Below, piece by piece: positions 32,565-44,267 of a stretch of DNA of 64,000 bases. The first letter of the stretch is position 1. Every line of letters starts with the position of its first letter. The DNA is taken from positions 1,054,001 to 1,118,000 of the forward strand of contig JBBELK010000162.1 of assembly GCA_037783545.1 (NCBI GenBank), given 5' to 3'. The notes under the pieces were generated by a model. The model was given only the letters and a program-made list of their open reading frames with translations, did not search any database and was not told the DNA's origin. The position numbers and the translations under genes were made by a program. Source of the DNA: Henricia sp. BOLD:AAB3569 (taxonomy: Eukaryota > Echinodermata > Asteroidea > Spinulosida > Echinasteridae).

Positions 32565-35432
32565 TTAGGGGTCTAGCTCTATGTGTGCACCCTTTCGGAG
32601 GCCCAGTAAAGATCTGAAGAACATCTGCATGCGCCTGTGCAACTTCAAGCTCCCCCATAGAGTCAAGTGAACGTCATCCTTCAGATCCCTCTGACTTATG
32701 TGATCATTTGAGAGAAAATGCCAACCTGCTTTATGGCAAAGGCTCTTTAATGCTGTGTTTACATCGGCGACCGAGCGGTTTACTTTGCAATTTTTTGTTT
32801 GACATATCCCAGATACGACGAACTGAACCCCTGGATTCTGCGCCTTTATCTGCTTCGCAGCCGTTGCAAAGACTTTCAAGAGTTCCTTCACCCCTGCGGA
32901 GCAATCCTTCTTTCTACTGAAATCGTTAATACCACCATGGAGAAGTGCCACCTCCGGTCTTTGCTCCCTACAGACTGCCATCAGAGATCTGCATAACACT
33001 TTTAACGTAGCTCCACCTACTACCGATAAGTCGACGTCCAACGAAGCGGGCCACCCGAGGCCCTTCATGCCTTTGCAAATGGAATCGGACACAATGGACA
33101 CCGAATGTCGCACCGGCTGACGAATCTCTTCCACGACCCGGGGACCCGCGGGAAAGTAACATTTTAGTCCCCACAGCTCGAAACCAAGGTCTGATGCATT
33201 TGGTGCATAACCCCCACGCAAAGGGTATTCGAGAACTCCTGTCTGTCCAAACTCAGACAAGCGCTGGGACTGTACGGCAAAAGTGTTCAGGTATGGCCAC
33301 CATGGCTTTGAATGCGGGTGCCTGGGGACTACAAGTGTAACAAACACGTTACCCCATTCAAGAAACAACTTGATGAGAGAGGGTATGAGCACAAAGGGCG
33401 GGAATACGTACAGCTGCTCTCTGCGAGGACATGGCTGTGAGAAGATGTTCACGCCAGATGTGCCGGGGACTGGGAACCTAGAGAAGAACTTTAAACACTG
33501 ACCATGAGCGCCCCTGTGAACATTTGACGGGAGCGCCATGAGGTCCAACGAAAATCCAGATCTGCCTCCAAGCTCCTTCTGAAGAAAGCGCCATAAGGGG
33601 ACTGCCAATCGGGCATCCGCCCTGGATAGCTGCCTTGATGGTAGGTCCGCCTGGTTAGCCTTAGATGACACCCACTGCAGCTTCAGATCAAAATTGGCCT
33701 CCAGGGTGAGCGCAAAAATAAGTCTCAGGATTCCTGCCTGAGATGGGGATTTCGCCTTTTGATGTGTCCACGCGTGATATAAACTTTCGGAATCCACCGA
33801 CACATCCACTCGTTTGTCCCATAGCATATCCACCACTGACTGCAACACGAGATATAAGGCCAGAGCTTCCTTGTAACATATGTCCGGCATGGCTCGAACG
33901 TTGGGCGGCCAATAATCGCCAAAAGCCGCATTTCCACTTGAGAGAGCCACAACGCCACCCCATTTGTATCCGGACGCGTCAGAACTCAGCTGGATAGATA
34001 AATGACGCTGCTGTCTCCACGGAATGGGCTCAGAGAACGAATCCACAAAACGCCAAAAAAGAATCTCGTCGCGCACTTTACGAGAGATGGGTTTGGGAGT
34101 GACGTCGTCTAGAAATGGCAGAAATGTACAACATTCTCTTACAAACAGAGAAGCCGCGGGAAAAACGAGGGAAAAACTTTGGCATTTTCCAACAAATCGC
34201 TGTAGCGTTTTTAGATATACCTCACCCGCGGACAAAATATCCTCTCTTGTCTCGGCGAAAGAGCACTTCTTCTTCTCCGGGATCCAAAAAGATTGGGATT
34301 CTGAGCATACCCCCAGCCCCAAGTGGACCATAGATGTTACCGGCTTAAGTTGACTCTTGTTCAAATTTATGAAATATCCCAACCTTGACTGCATGTAGCA
34401 CACCGCATACAACGCTCTGGCCGCCCTAACGTACGCGTCATCTGTGGCGGATTCGACAGAGCTCTGTGAGGGAAAGCAGACAAGAAATTAATGCACATGT
34501 GGTTTCTGTCCCCCGGCTTCTCCAATGAAACGGTCATCGATCCAAATTTCGGTGTGGACGCCTCGATTTTTTAGCCAGGTTGATAAGCAAAATCCTATGG
34601 TGGAGTATACGTAGGCACTGTTTTTGAACCCGAATGGGAGAGTGGTGTCAACAAAATAAAAGCCTGCCCACTCAAACCCGCAAAAGGTTTTTGACCTCTC
34701 GGACAACAAAATCTGCTTATATCCCTGTGCATCGTCGGTACTGGAGAATCTCCCGCCTTTGTTAACAGATTGTACAATTTCTCCCAGTGGTATGAGATTG
34801 AATGGAGTGTCCTTACACCAGAGATTCGGTCCCTTCATCGAAAGAACTAGCCTTGGCTTTTTCGGTTCGATAGAGAGTGCGTTGACGCATCTGGGGGGAG
34901 GAACTATTCCCACCTTACCGATCAACTCTACGGATCCTTCCACGAGACGCTTAGTTATGGTTTGATTGATAAAGGAGACAAAGCGCTCGCAGATCGGTGC
35001 ATTTGGGAAAAACATGAGAGAGGGAAAATTTGAATAAAAAACTCTTCCTCTGTACCTCCCTCGATATGGCAGAAAAAATTCAAAGAGGTCGAGGCCCCCA
35101 CGGAGCCATCGCTGAACTTTCGGGCCGTCGATCGGACATTCAGCCAACACCTCGCTCCAAAGCTCAGGGTGGTCATGAAGACCCCCTGCTACAAATTCGT
35201 GGGGATCCCGGAAGCGGAGTGCTCTAAAATCTGGCCAACTGCGACCCGATAGTACGTCCCCTGGACTGGGAGCGGTATCATCCGCCTCTGAAGCCGGGTT
35301 TCCCGATATGTCGACCCAAGCGTAGATTCCCCGCCTCCGTTTTTTTGCCTGAGCCGCGGCCGGATCAAAGCAGTGTGTTGAGGATTGCTCCCACTTGTGG
35401 GCCTTGAGAATTTCCAGGTACCTTCTATATTC
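32565..35432 (-). CDS. Ngaro pol: reverse transcriptase, RNase H and SGNH hydrolase
   Basis: A single reading frame runs from a 3' splice acceptor ('GGTTAAATGTAG', ending 35433) to TAA at 32565. There is no ATG near the start, so it is probably spliced to an upstream exon. Domain order: a Lys/Arg-rich lead; reverse transcriptase with 'LVLSMKGPNLW', 'FSSTDDAQGYKQI', 'LPFGFKNSAYVYS' and the catalytic 'WIDDRFIGE'; RNase H with 'SSDASGYKWGG', 'YKEALALY', 'VDSES' and 'NQADLPSR', which supply the acidic residues; and a C-terminal SGNH/GDSL hydrolase of about 150 residues with Ser in 'SIVSDS', 'GGIND' and the Asp-x-x-His of 'DDVHLT'. One in-frame TAA (34488-34490) lies just after the RT active site (see findings). 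SGNH domains are known in Ngaro elements. Their substrate is not evident here. Confidence 0.92.
34464..34496 (-). other. 33-nt GT...AG segment holding the only pol stop codon
   Basis: On the minus strand it reads GTGCATTAATTTC...CTTTCCCTCACAG. It starts with GT, ends with a pyrimidine-rich run and CAG, is a multiple of three, and contains the TAA. Removing it would leave pol open. At 33 nt it is far below usual animal intron length, so an ordinary nonsense mutation or readthrough remains possible. Confidence 0.5.
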
Positions 35433-35758
35433 CTACATTTAACCAAAAGAATACCGGAATAAGCGGAGTAAAGGAATATAGCTCCATATAATAAAACCGA
35501 GTCGTTGATACTTTGACCACCCGGGAACACGTGCACTGTTTTTATTTATCAATTAACAAACTGACTGTACCTTGCTTTAACAAAAAGGGCAAACTCTGCT
35601 CAACGATAAATTAAACTAGATGATTTCACCTATAAGGGGACCTCGTTATTTTTTTCAGATTACACATTTTCTCCGTCTTCCTTGCATGAGTGTTACTAAT
35701 TGTTTAATTCTATACTTATTAGACAAACAAAAGAGAGAAAAGCTATCAAAGCGGCTGA

Positions 35759-36268
35759 CTAAAAGCCCTCCTTACAGTCCCTCGCAAAATGACCTCTTTT
35801 GCGACATCGGTAACACAAGTCTCTGAGTCTCGGAGACGGACGCGGGGACATCAACGGCTGTGGTTGGCGATAACCTCCTCCGAAGCGAAAGGGTTGTCTG
35901 GCATTTCTATTTGAGAAGCCCCAGCTTGCCTGCGACTGATAACTCCTGGGTTCAGACGGGGGAGCGCTTAGACCCAAGTGCTTTTTGGAGAGACGCAGCC
36001 GTTTATCCGAGTCCTCCCCTGTGACTGATTTGTATATATACATAGCGATGCCGGGTGTCTTTGCCAGAGTATGTTTTTCGCAATCAGCCAACATATTAAC
36101 GTACAACTGCTTTTCTTTTGTATCTTCCGCGGATAAAGGCTCAAAGGCTTCAACGTACCTTCTCAGGAGAGACATTACGTACGCCACGTTTTTATCGTAG
36201 CCTGTTTCCAAACATGCCTTCAGCAACTCGAGCCGCATTGGCTTGCAGACCTCAAGTGCAGACTTGGC
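35759..36268 (-). CDS. Ngaro gag, exon 3 (CCHC zinc knuckle)
   Basis: The acceptor 'TTTAAATACCTACCCAG' ends at 36269, and the exon continues the frame of exon 2 in phase 0. It encodes about 169 residues: a helical region rich in Leu/Lys/Glu, then a Pro/Ser/Arg-rich tail, and a retroviral-type knuckle 'CYRCRKRGHFARDC' (C-x2-C-x4-H-x4-C) nine codons from the TAG stop. The knuckle would bind element RNA in a particle. With exons 1 and 2 the protein is about 314 residues. Confidence 0.88.
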   Translation of the reverse strand, partial: AKSALEVCKPMRLELLKACLETGYDKNVAYVMSLLRRYVEAFEPLSAEDTKEKQLYVNMLADCEKHTLAKTPGIAMYIYKSVTGEDSDKRLRLSKKHLGLSAPPSEPRSYQSQASWGFSNRNARQPFRFGGGYRQPQPLMSPRPSPRLRDLCYRCRKRGHFARDCKEGF

Positions 36269-36630
36269 CTGGGTAGGTATTTAAAATGAACCAGATTAGC
36301 TGGACTCTAGAGCATGATCTCTATACTCTCAGACCACACTTCTGTATTGCTAAACGGCCGCGAAGGCCAGAGCCAAAATCCGCCCGCTGCAACAAGAGAA
36401 GGTTTAACGCTAAAAATGTGGTACGGCACGTTGCGGCATGACACAATATGCATTTGCATGTGTTACATCGACAGCACCCAGCCCATCGACTAACTCCTTA
36501 CACGTGCACATGCATTTAGCATCTATTTGACCAGGCCAAATTCCGCCGCCTTGCGGCGCACGCGGTAGGTGAGGCACAGTATAAAGCAATTTAATACAGG
36601 ATGCCAGGGCAATGGCGTGCATCCCGCACG

Positions 36631-36668
<38 letters not shown>

Positions 36669-36670
<2 letters not shown>

Positions 36671-37070
36671 CATAAGTACACAAAGCTACACGGGGCTTAT
36701 CCCCACGCAACAAGTGCATAATGTCACACGGGGCGTAGGCTACCCCCTTGGATTAATTTACATCGTGACGTGGGACAACCCCTAGCATAAGTACACAAGG
36801 TTACACGGGGCCTATGCCCATGCCTCAAGTGCATAATGTCACACGGGGCGTAGGCTACCCCCTTGGATTAATTTACGTCGTGACGTGGGACAACCCCTAG
36901 CATAAGTACACAAGGTTACACGGGGCCTATCCCCACGCAACAAGTGCATAATGTCACACGGGGCGTAGGCTATCCCCTTGGATTAATTTACATCGTGACG
37001 TGGGACAACCCCTAGCACAAGTACACAAAGTTACACGGGGCCTATGCCCACGCCTCAAGTGCATAATGTC
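36669..37070. repeat. Minisatellite block 1, 115-bp higher-order unit
   Basis: 'AGCATAAGTACACAAGGTTA' recurs at 36669, 36784, 36899 and 37014, a constant 115-bp step. Within each unit, about 30-bp subunits share 'GCATAATGTCACACGGGGC'. Confidence 0.93.
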
Positions 37071-37074
37071 ACAT

Positions 37075-37720
37075 GAGGTTATACCCTCGCATCCAGTGCA
37101 TAAAGTCACATGGGGCATGTCCCCTGGCAAGATTTTACATCGTGACCTGAACCAAATTTCTTATAAATGCATAATGTCCAACGGGGCCTAACCCCTCACA
37201 TCAAGTACATAATGTCACCTGAGGTTATACCCTCGCATCCAGTGCATAAAGTCACATGGGGCATGTCCCCTGGCAGGATTTTACATCGTGACCTGAACCA
37301 AATTTCTTATAAATGCATAATGTCCAACGGGGCCTAACCCCTCACATCAAGTACATAATGTCACATGAGGTTATACCCTCGCATCCAGTGCATAAAGTCA
37401 CATGGGGCATGTCCCCTGGCAGGATTTTACATCGTGACCTGAACCAAATTTCTTATAAATGCATAATGTCCGACGGGGCCTAACCCCTCACATCAAGTAC
37501 ATTATGTCACATGAGGTTATACCCTCGCATCCAGTGCATAAAGTCACATGGGGCATGTCCCCTAGCATAGTTTTACATCGTGACCTGAACTAAATTTCTT
37601 AAAATGCATAATGTCACACGGGGCCTAACCCCTCACATCAAGTACATGATGTCACATGAGGTTATACCCTCGCATCCAGTGCATAAAGTCACACGGGGCC
37701 TCACCCGGACCTCACATCAA
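37075..37720. repeat. Minisatellite block 2, 146-bp higher-order unit
   Basis: 'GAGGTTATACCCTCGCATCC' recurs at 37075, 37221, 37367, 37513 and 37658 (steps of 146, 146, 146 and 145). Same subunit family as block 1. Confidence 0.93.
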
Positions 37721-39200
37721 GTACTGGTTACGTCACATATAGGGCATATTCCCATATGTGGATATACATCGTGGTATGGGCTCATCTATGCATAAGCGTT
37801 TAAAACCACATGGGGCTTATACCCTCGTATCAAGTGCATGATGTTATGTGGAGCTTATCCCTATCTCCCGACATCGTGGATAACGACACACGGGGCGCAT
37901 CCCCTGGCATGAGCTTGACGTGACATGATCATCCACATCATTTGGGGGCTGGGGGGGGGGGGGGGGGGGGGGGGGGGGGGCTGGGGGGGGGGGGGGTGTT
38001 TATCCCTCACTTCACAGGTGCATAATAATGTGCGCTCCCATGCCATCATTAAAATTTTATGGGGCTAATACCCCAACAATAGCGTATAAAACACATCAGG
38101 CTTATCCCCTTGTGAAATAAATGAAATTTTGAAAAGTGTGTATGAGAACACGTGTGCATCATTTTCCTCCACAACAGTGAACAAAACCTAATGGGTGCGC
38201 CATTTCCGTATGTGGCCCATCCATTCCGCCACTATCGTGTGCGGCTCATTCATTTCCCAAAACTGCATCAGTGTATAGAATCCATATGGGTGTTTTACCT
38301 TCATGGCAATGTATAAAAATGAAGGGCTCGTCCCTATCGTAATTGCATAAAACCTTTGGGACTCATACACGTACACGTCCGCTAGCTGAAACTCCATGGG
38401 AAAGAATTTTCAAATCGGACGTCACATAAACCCTTATGCACTAAGCCTATGGGACAACTCGGAAATATTCTAAGTTTTCCTTAGTAAATTCTTTTATCTT
38501 TCCCCTCCAAATTTTGGTTTCTTCATTAAATTTGCACTTGTTTATGAATAAAAAATAATCTGATGGCAAAATTAATGACGTCCGAGTACTAAAAGTGTTA
38601 GTTCATCCTCTAAACCATGGGCCGGGACATAGGGGGCGGGGTTTGCCTTCCCATCAGCTTATAATATTATGGGACTTATTTTGGTCTTTACAACAGTGTA
38701 TAACACCTAAGGGGCTCACCCCTACACATCGGTGCATAAACTATACGTGGGACTCATCCCCTCTTATCAACGCACAATTGGGCCTTAAATCGCCATAAAA
38801 GTGTATGAACTTACAGGGCTCGTCCCTATAAATATCAATAAGATCATATGGGGGCTCATCCCTTCCCGCCATTATGTAATATCGGATGGGGCCCATCCGT
38901 TCTGGTTAAAGTATGACAACTTTTAAACGTATATACAAAGCGTATATCTATAAATAGTGTACAATAATAAGGGGCTCATTCCCTGTCATCGGCACACAAT
39001 CTGATATCGGGCTCCATCCCCTTACACAAATGCAATATGGGGCACATCCCCTGCATTTCTTAACAATTTACCGGGGGCTCATCCCCTTAATATCATGTAA
39101 TGTCAAATAGAACGCATATGTTCGCAGCAGGTCACTGGGGCCCACCCCTCGAACAGTATTTTCATGTGGGGCTATCCCCTTCCCTGATTTAAAAGCGCCA
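37721..39200. repeat. Minisatellite block 3, degenerate about 30-bp units
   Basis: Irregular repeats of 'TGCATAA...GGGGCTCATCCCC' with a long poly-G tract at about 37946-37996. The decay outwards from blocks 1 and 2 suggests an older array with recently homogenised sections. Confidence 0.8.
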
Positions 39201-39349
39201 TGCTTTCCCCATACGGTACGAACTCACGCCAGGCTCAATCCGCCCAGATAGAGGGGGGTTGATCCGAGCTCATCGTAAATTTGAATTCGTCTGGGGCCTG
39301 TATAATGGCGGCTTCCAAATGGATACCGAAATATCTAACCAAAACATAC

Positions 39350-39751
39350 CTGAGATGACGAGGGATTGTTCTCTAAACCCGTAGCCGGTCGCACCGGAGC
39401 GGAGGCGGAAACCGCCGACGCGAGACCACTAGGACCAGCTTGATCCCGCTCCTGGGCTGCAGAATCAACCGACTGCGTGCGGCGCCGCTTGGGGGCCGGG
39501 CCATCCAGGGGACCCGCTTCTACTCGACGCAGGAGCTGCTCTAGATTCCTCCTCTGACCTCCGTTAGGGGCTAAGGCGAGGATGTGTGTGCGCCACTCTG
39601 CCGACAGGCCCGTAAATTGCTCTGGGTCGTCCCATCCATCTTCAACTAGGCACTCAAAACACCTCTTGGAGATCTTAAATGAGGTACACAGTCCGCGGAA
39701 AATGGGCCCAACACTTTCGTCCGCAGTTTCTGCATATGCTTCTGGCTTTTC
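39350..39751 (-). CDS. Ngaro gag, exon 2
   Basis: Exactly 134 codons between acceptor 'TTTTGGTTAG' and donor 'GTATGT', phase 0 at both ends. It encodes 'EKPEAYAETADESVGPIF', a Cys/Trp-containing helical section ('CFECLVEDGWDDPEQF') and a basic Pro-rich stretch ('KRRRTQSVDSAA'), possibly a nuclear-localisation signal. No further homology is recognised. Confidence 0.85.
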
Positions 39752-39862
39752 CTAACCAAAACAAAAACGTTCAAATAAACGTTAAACAAAACTTGATAAC
39801 GACGATCTGTAGTAATTAAAGAGGTAGAAAACAAATACAGTGAAACCATTTTAGATTCTCAC

Positions 39863-39895
39863 CTCAACAGGACTAAAGGTTTCCTCCATGGCCAT
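39863..39895 (-). CDS. Ngaro gag, exon 1
   Basis: The ATG at 39895 opens 'MAMEETFSPVE', ending at the donor 'GAG|GTGAGA' in phase 0. Intron 1 (39862-39752) is 111 nt. A second in-frame ATG two codons on is an equally good start. It lies about 650 nt inside the 5' end of the element. Confidence 0.75.
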
Positions 39896-40488
39896 ACAGC
39901 CACACTGACTCCCGGCCGGCACGATGCAGAACGTAGACCGTCTCCCAAGATAAAACGCCGTCACGATAAATATTTACGCGGTCCTACCCGACCAGTGCAA
40001 AGCAAGTCAAAAACCAATTTGGATCATCCGCGCCAAATCTAAATCATCCAAATGGAACCGTCTGGCGCTGCACCTTTTACACGGACACAAAAGGGCAGAA
40101 AAGCCCGCTTTGTTGCCAATCCGCGCGCCCCTTTATTGCCTAGGACAAAAGCATGCCATAGCAAAAATTCCGTTATACGGCGCCGAATGCATGCCGATTG
40201 AAGCGGAACCCCAGTATCCTAAGATGGCGGTGGGCTAAAATGGATAGGGGCGGGAGAAATACAAAAGGGGGTTAAAAAACAAAACAGAAACAAAACTGCG
40301 CTGCACGGCAATGGATTTAACTCTATACCAGTGCCCCTACTTCAAACATAGCCCCAAAATATGGGGTAACTTATCTAAACCAAGTCCTGGTCAAACCTCT
40401 ATCCAGATTACGGAATATCTCCCCTAAAATCCCGTTCGGGACCTCGTATCCCGAGCCTGGAGAAACACGTCCGCCCGAGGGCTGCCCG

Positions 40489-40544
40489 AATCGCGACTGA
40501 CAATGAGTCTGTCGCCCCTAACGCCCACGGCGGTGCAAATAGTA
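40489..40544 (-). repeat. Ngaro split direct repeat A1 (5' end)
   Basis: 56 bp with no visible difference from A2. The outer base (40544) abuts repeat R ('ATGAGGCGGTAGTTTC'). Confidence 0.92.
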
Positions 40545-40968
40545 ATGAGGCGGTAGTTTCAAATTTGTACGTACTGCTGTAGTTCAACTCAAACACCGTG
40601 ACAACGGCAATTAAAGCATACTATGCACTTATGGCAACTCTACTTCAAGATAAATTTAGTGGATTTTCATGCAGTATTGTGTTTTGTTTTTAATTGTTTA
40701 TGAGTGGTTTTTATTTCTATGCACCGTTACACAATCTTTTGGACTTCATGCAATCAATAGACTGCTGAAGTGAATACGTCATCACCTTTTGTTGGTTGCC
40801 TATAGGCAATTGGATCTAAATTAAAAATCACTCAACCGTGTCTCAGTGCTTTTCCAATGGTACTTTTCCCGACGGCCATGATAGTTTAGATCCAATTGCC
40901 CGGCGCACGTCACACTTCGGCTGTCTATTCATTGAAATGCAACCCGAAAGCGTTGATGCCAGAATTAG
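40545..40968 (-). repeat. Dispersed repeat R, proximal half of the interrupted copy
   Basis: Inverse of 29150-29390 and carries the MITE at 40757-40928. Together with 30530-30691 it makes one copy of R split by the Ngaro. Confidence 0.88.
40757..40928. mobile_element. MITE (172 bp) with ATAGACTGC termini, copy 2
   Basis: Same family as 5030-5200. TCA occurs on both sides (40754-40756 and 40929-40931). The other R copy, near 29185-29205, lacks the element and shows a continuous site. Confidence 0.88.
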
Positions 40969-41192
40969 TACACCAGTACACTGCATGCAATGCTTGTAAT
41001 GCTATTGCGTTGCGGATATGAACACACCATATGTAGCCAGCGCGCGATGGACACATGTACGCCACGTGAGCGTATCATGCACTTTGGATGATGCATAATA
41101 CATGACTGACTGAGGAGAGCGAACCAATCAGAGGCTTCAGTTAGGGTCCATAGCGAATATGTAGTACGGGAAAAAAAATCGCGTACCGCGCA

Positions 41193-44100
41193 ATGCTAAA
41201 AGGGACAAATTCTTAAGGCCTTAGACCTAGGCCATGAGATGCCACCGTGGTGCGCGATGGTTGTGCCTAAAACATCAGTTACATGTATACGACATGTGAA
41301 ACCATCTGTTGCTTTTCAAATTTGGGAATCTTAAGGTTTCTTCCCCTATTTGAAATCTGCGCTAAAACTATCAACGCAACAAAAGACTTGAGATTGGCGC
41401 ATGCACCATGTCCGTCAACACCAGGCGAAAAGGTAAAATTCCCTTGAATAAAGACCTTCGGTATTAAAACAGAGGTAAACCCGTCCGGTAAATGGATATT
41501 ATCTCACAAAGCGTAGATTCCGCGCATTGGCAGACCTCAAATAGAGACCAGTCATATAAAACTTTGGCACTGAAACCAAGGATTTATCCAAAGTGCCCAT
41601 TGCATTCGCTCGCAAGCCTTAGCAAACCTACGAGGAAAAGGCAATGAGCACACCACAGCCAACCACAAGATTAGGATCCTAGCACAACCACGCCTCATCA
41701 ATCCAAGCCATTCCGCTTCAGTGCACACATTGTACACTGCATTATCACGTGTCAAAAGAGGTTCACATGGTGCTACCGCAAACCCATACACGCGTTGATA
41801 CCACCATGCACAGCCTTAAGTCTTACCTATCCAGCTCTTCACGAGAGACGTTGGGAGCACGAGGGGTCCCGCAGACACACAACCGTGCTCGTGATCGAAG
41901 GGCTATGTGGGTCAAAGCCCCACTTGCGTCCGTGGGGAAGACGCCCAATCCCAACTACCTCGCTAACCCCAGCGACATAGGGGGAGCTGCCAGGGGAAAA
42001 TGCCACAATCCAACCGCCGACAGGATCAGCACCCAAGCGAGGCGGCCACTTTGGGCCAGATTTATAAAGCCGTTCAACAGCCCACGTTCCGTTAACCGAG
42101 CATCAGGACATCTCATAGACATCGTTAATGGTAAGAAACTGAAAACGTGCCTTAACCAAGCTAGTGACGCAACAATGACGGTTCCCAAGCGCACGCACAC
42201 TCAAGCACGCCGCGGTTGCAAAAAGGCCTCAACTTTCTGCCACAGCAAGCACACGCCCTCAGCCAGCGCTCAAACAGCTCAATGAAACTAGGCCCTGGCT
42301 GAAGCGAAATGGTACCGGTGATCTTCCGATGGCAGCGACAACGCTAATGGCAACAGCACCAGGAGCATCCCAGTGCAGACATGTGCCATACAAGCGTCCG
42401 CCACTTGAATTCGCCAAATAATGCTCTGGGATCACCAAAGTGCGTTTCTTAACACACAAGACCAACAGCTGCGCATCCCATCCGAAGGATGGAGAACACG
42501 CGCTAAAGCGCCCTGTTCTAAGGCACAGGCCCCCAGACAGTTCTCGAACCTGCAACCTCAAGTTTTCACCCGAGTATTTTCACCCGAGTCAGTGACTTTA
42601 TATCACGTCGGTAACAAGACTGGTCGGTTCACAAACCGTGACAGGCAGAGGCAGCCGGGAACGGACCGGAAACAATTAGCCTCGCCGACGTCCTGTTGGT
42701 TACTTACATGTACACCATTGGCTACGCAGCCCGACACCAGAACCGGACGCGGATATTTGAGATACGGGGCCTCACCAACCCTCGTCAAATTTTCATGAAA
42801 TTGCCCCTGGGAATAGATTGCCTCAAGCAGTAAACCTACCAGTATAACTCAATTTATAAATGGGACACACATACAATAAAACTAACCTCTCCGTTGGTCC
42901 GAAATTTATCAAAAGATTTATTCAAGATCGCAGCTGAAACTCCCACAATTCCTATGGGAGAACACTTATATACGTAGTACAAGTGTTCGCGACTGAAGAA
43001 GACCACTACATTTCGCTAAAATCAACCGCAGCTCATCCGACCAAAGATATTCAATATGAAAATGCTGCGACTGTTTTTCAAAACAGATCCCTGGTTAAAA
43101 CAAAATGTACACTACCACTAAACGAGCGCGGTGCGCCGATCACCGTGAGCCGATCACCGTGACCAGCCCTCGCCAAGGCAACAACGTTCCTAGCCATGAT
43201 GCAATGGCTACTAGACACCTTAGAATGTGAAAACACGCTCTGGTAATGCATGGCCATAGGGGCGGTTGACGAGCTGAAACGCTAACTTATCGCCGTCCTC
43301 CACGATTGACGCGCGAATACGAACATAGCCTGATTTTCAACCTTAAAACACCACTACACTGTTAGTGTAGCAGATCTCTCTCCCTGGCGGCTGACACCAA
43401 CTGTCATGCGCCACTTTGCAAATTTCACCACCAAAAAGAAAACCGAGACCCCCGTCCTCGACAGTACTTCGAGACTTATCTGAAACATGCTTCCTTGCGT
43501 GCTGAACATTTTGCGATGATATCAAAATGCATGTGTACCACACGGTAATTATCCTGTCAGTTTAAATATGTTTTTTTTTAAATACAAATCTCAAGGTATT
43601 CTCCGTTTAAAATCAAAACACAATAATTCGATAACCAGGTAGGTCACTTTAATTTGGCATTTAAAATCAATGGGGCTCAATATATTGCCTAAAACACATT
43701 TATATGAATTAACCGTATTTCGGGGCCTTTCCTTCGTACCAAATACCCAAACTAAACCAAAAGGCATGACCACGGGGACTTGGGACATACTCCTGCTAAG
43801 GAACCTGCGCTAAGGTACGTTGCGCAGGTTTATGTGTGTGTGAAATGCCTTCGGGATGTCTGTTGGGTTGATCGAGTCAACAGCCCCAAATGTTATTTTT
43901 GACGTGTAGGGAAAACTCGGCATCGGGACAATTTGCGGACAAGCGAGCGCTGCGCCCGGGCCAGGCAACACCGCACTGCCTGCAGGCGCAGGCAGCTATC
44001 GGTACGGTCGGCTTCCCGGCTAACGGCCGCCGGGATTTCACCTGGGGATTTCAGTACCCTGACGTTAGCTTGTTACTCGTCTTGAATTAAATTCTATAGA

Positions 44101-44267
44101 TCTTTAAACCAAATAAAAAGGTGATAAAAACAGACAAATAAGAGGGGAAATGTTAAGAGGTTACCCCGATGTTTAAAAAAGAGTAATTTTGGAAGGGAAA
44201 ACCATATTAATAATTTTCTTATACAGGTCTATCAATTGTCCAACCCCCTCCCCCACCCCGGGCTACC
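41193..44267. other. No gene recognised
   Basis: Balanced composition with overlapping 60-180-codon frames on both strands, the longest at 41749-42285 on plus. None shows a recognisable domain, start context or splice structure. Confidence 0.5.

Larger units (their letters stand above)
36269..39349 (-). other. Gag intron 2 (about 3.08 kb), filled by minisatellite
   Basis: The donor 'CAG|GTATGTTTTGG' and acceptor 'CTACCCAG|GCC' join exons 2 and 3 in phase 0. Almost the whole intron is tandem repeat (36669-39200). It also contains an A35 run on the coding strand (plus-strand T at 36632-36666) and a long G/C homopolymer tract at about 37946-37996. Confidence 0.85.
30692..40544 (-). mobile_element. 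Ngaro-type tyrosine-recombinase retrotransposon (about 9.85 kb)
   Basis: The architecture in transcription order is A1 repeat (40544-40489), 5' region, gag in three exons, pol (RT, RNase H, SGNH), tyrosine recombinase, then B1-A2-B2. Split direct repeats with a tyrosine recombinase in place of an integrase define the Ngaro group of DIRS-order elements; DIRS itself has inverted ends. A1/A2 (56 bp) and B1/B2 (73 bp) show no mismatch by eye. No target-site duplication is expected for this recombinase mechanism and none is seen. It interrupts dispersed repeat R. Introns and one in-frame TAA are discussed in the gene entries. Confidence 0.93.

Noticed and set aside
36669-37720. Evenly spaced repeats that could be read as a gene-like or CRISPR-like array
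   Set aside because: Units are contiguous higher-order tandem repeats within an intron.
41749-42285. A 178-codon plus-strand frame
   Set aside because: No domain, low-complexity charged composition, overlapping frames on both strands and no splice or promoter support.
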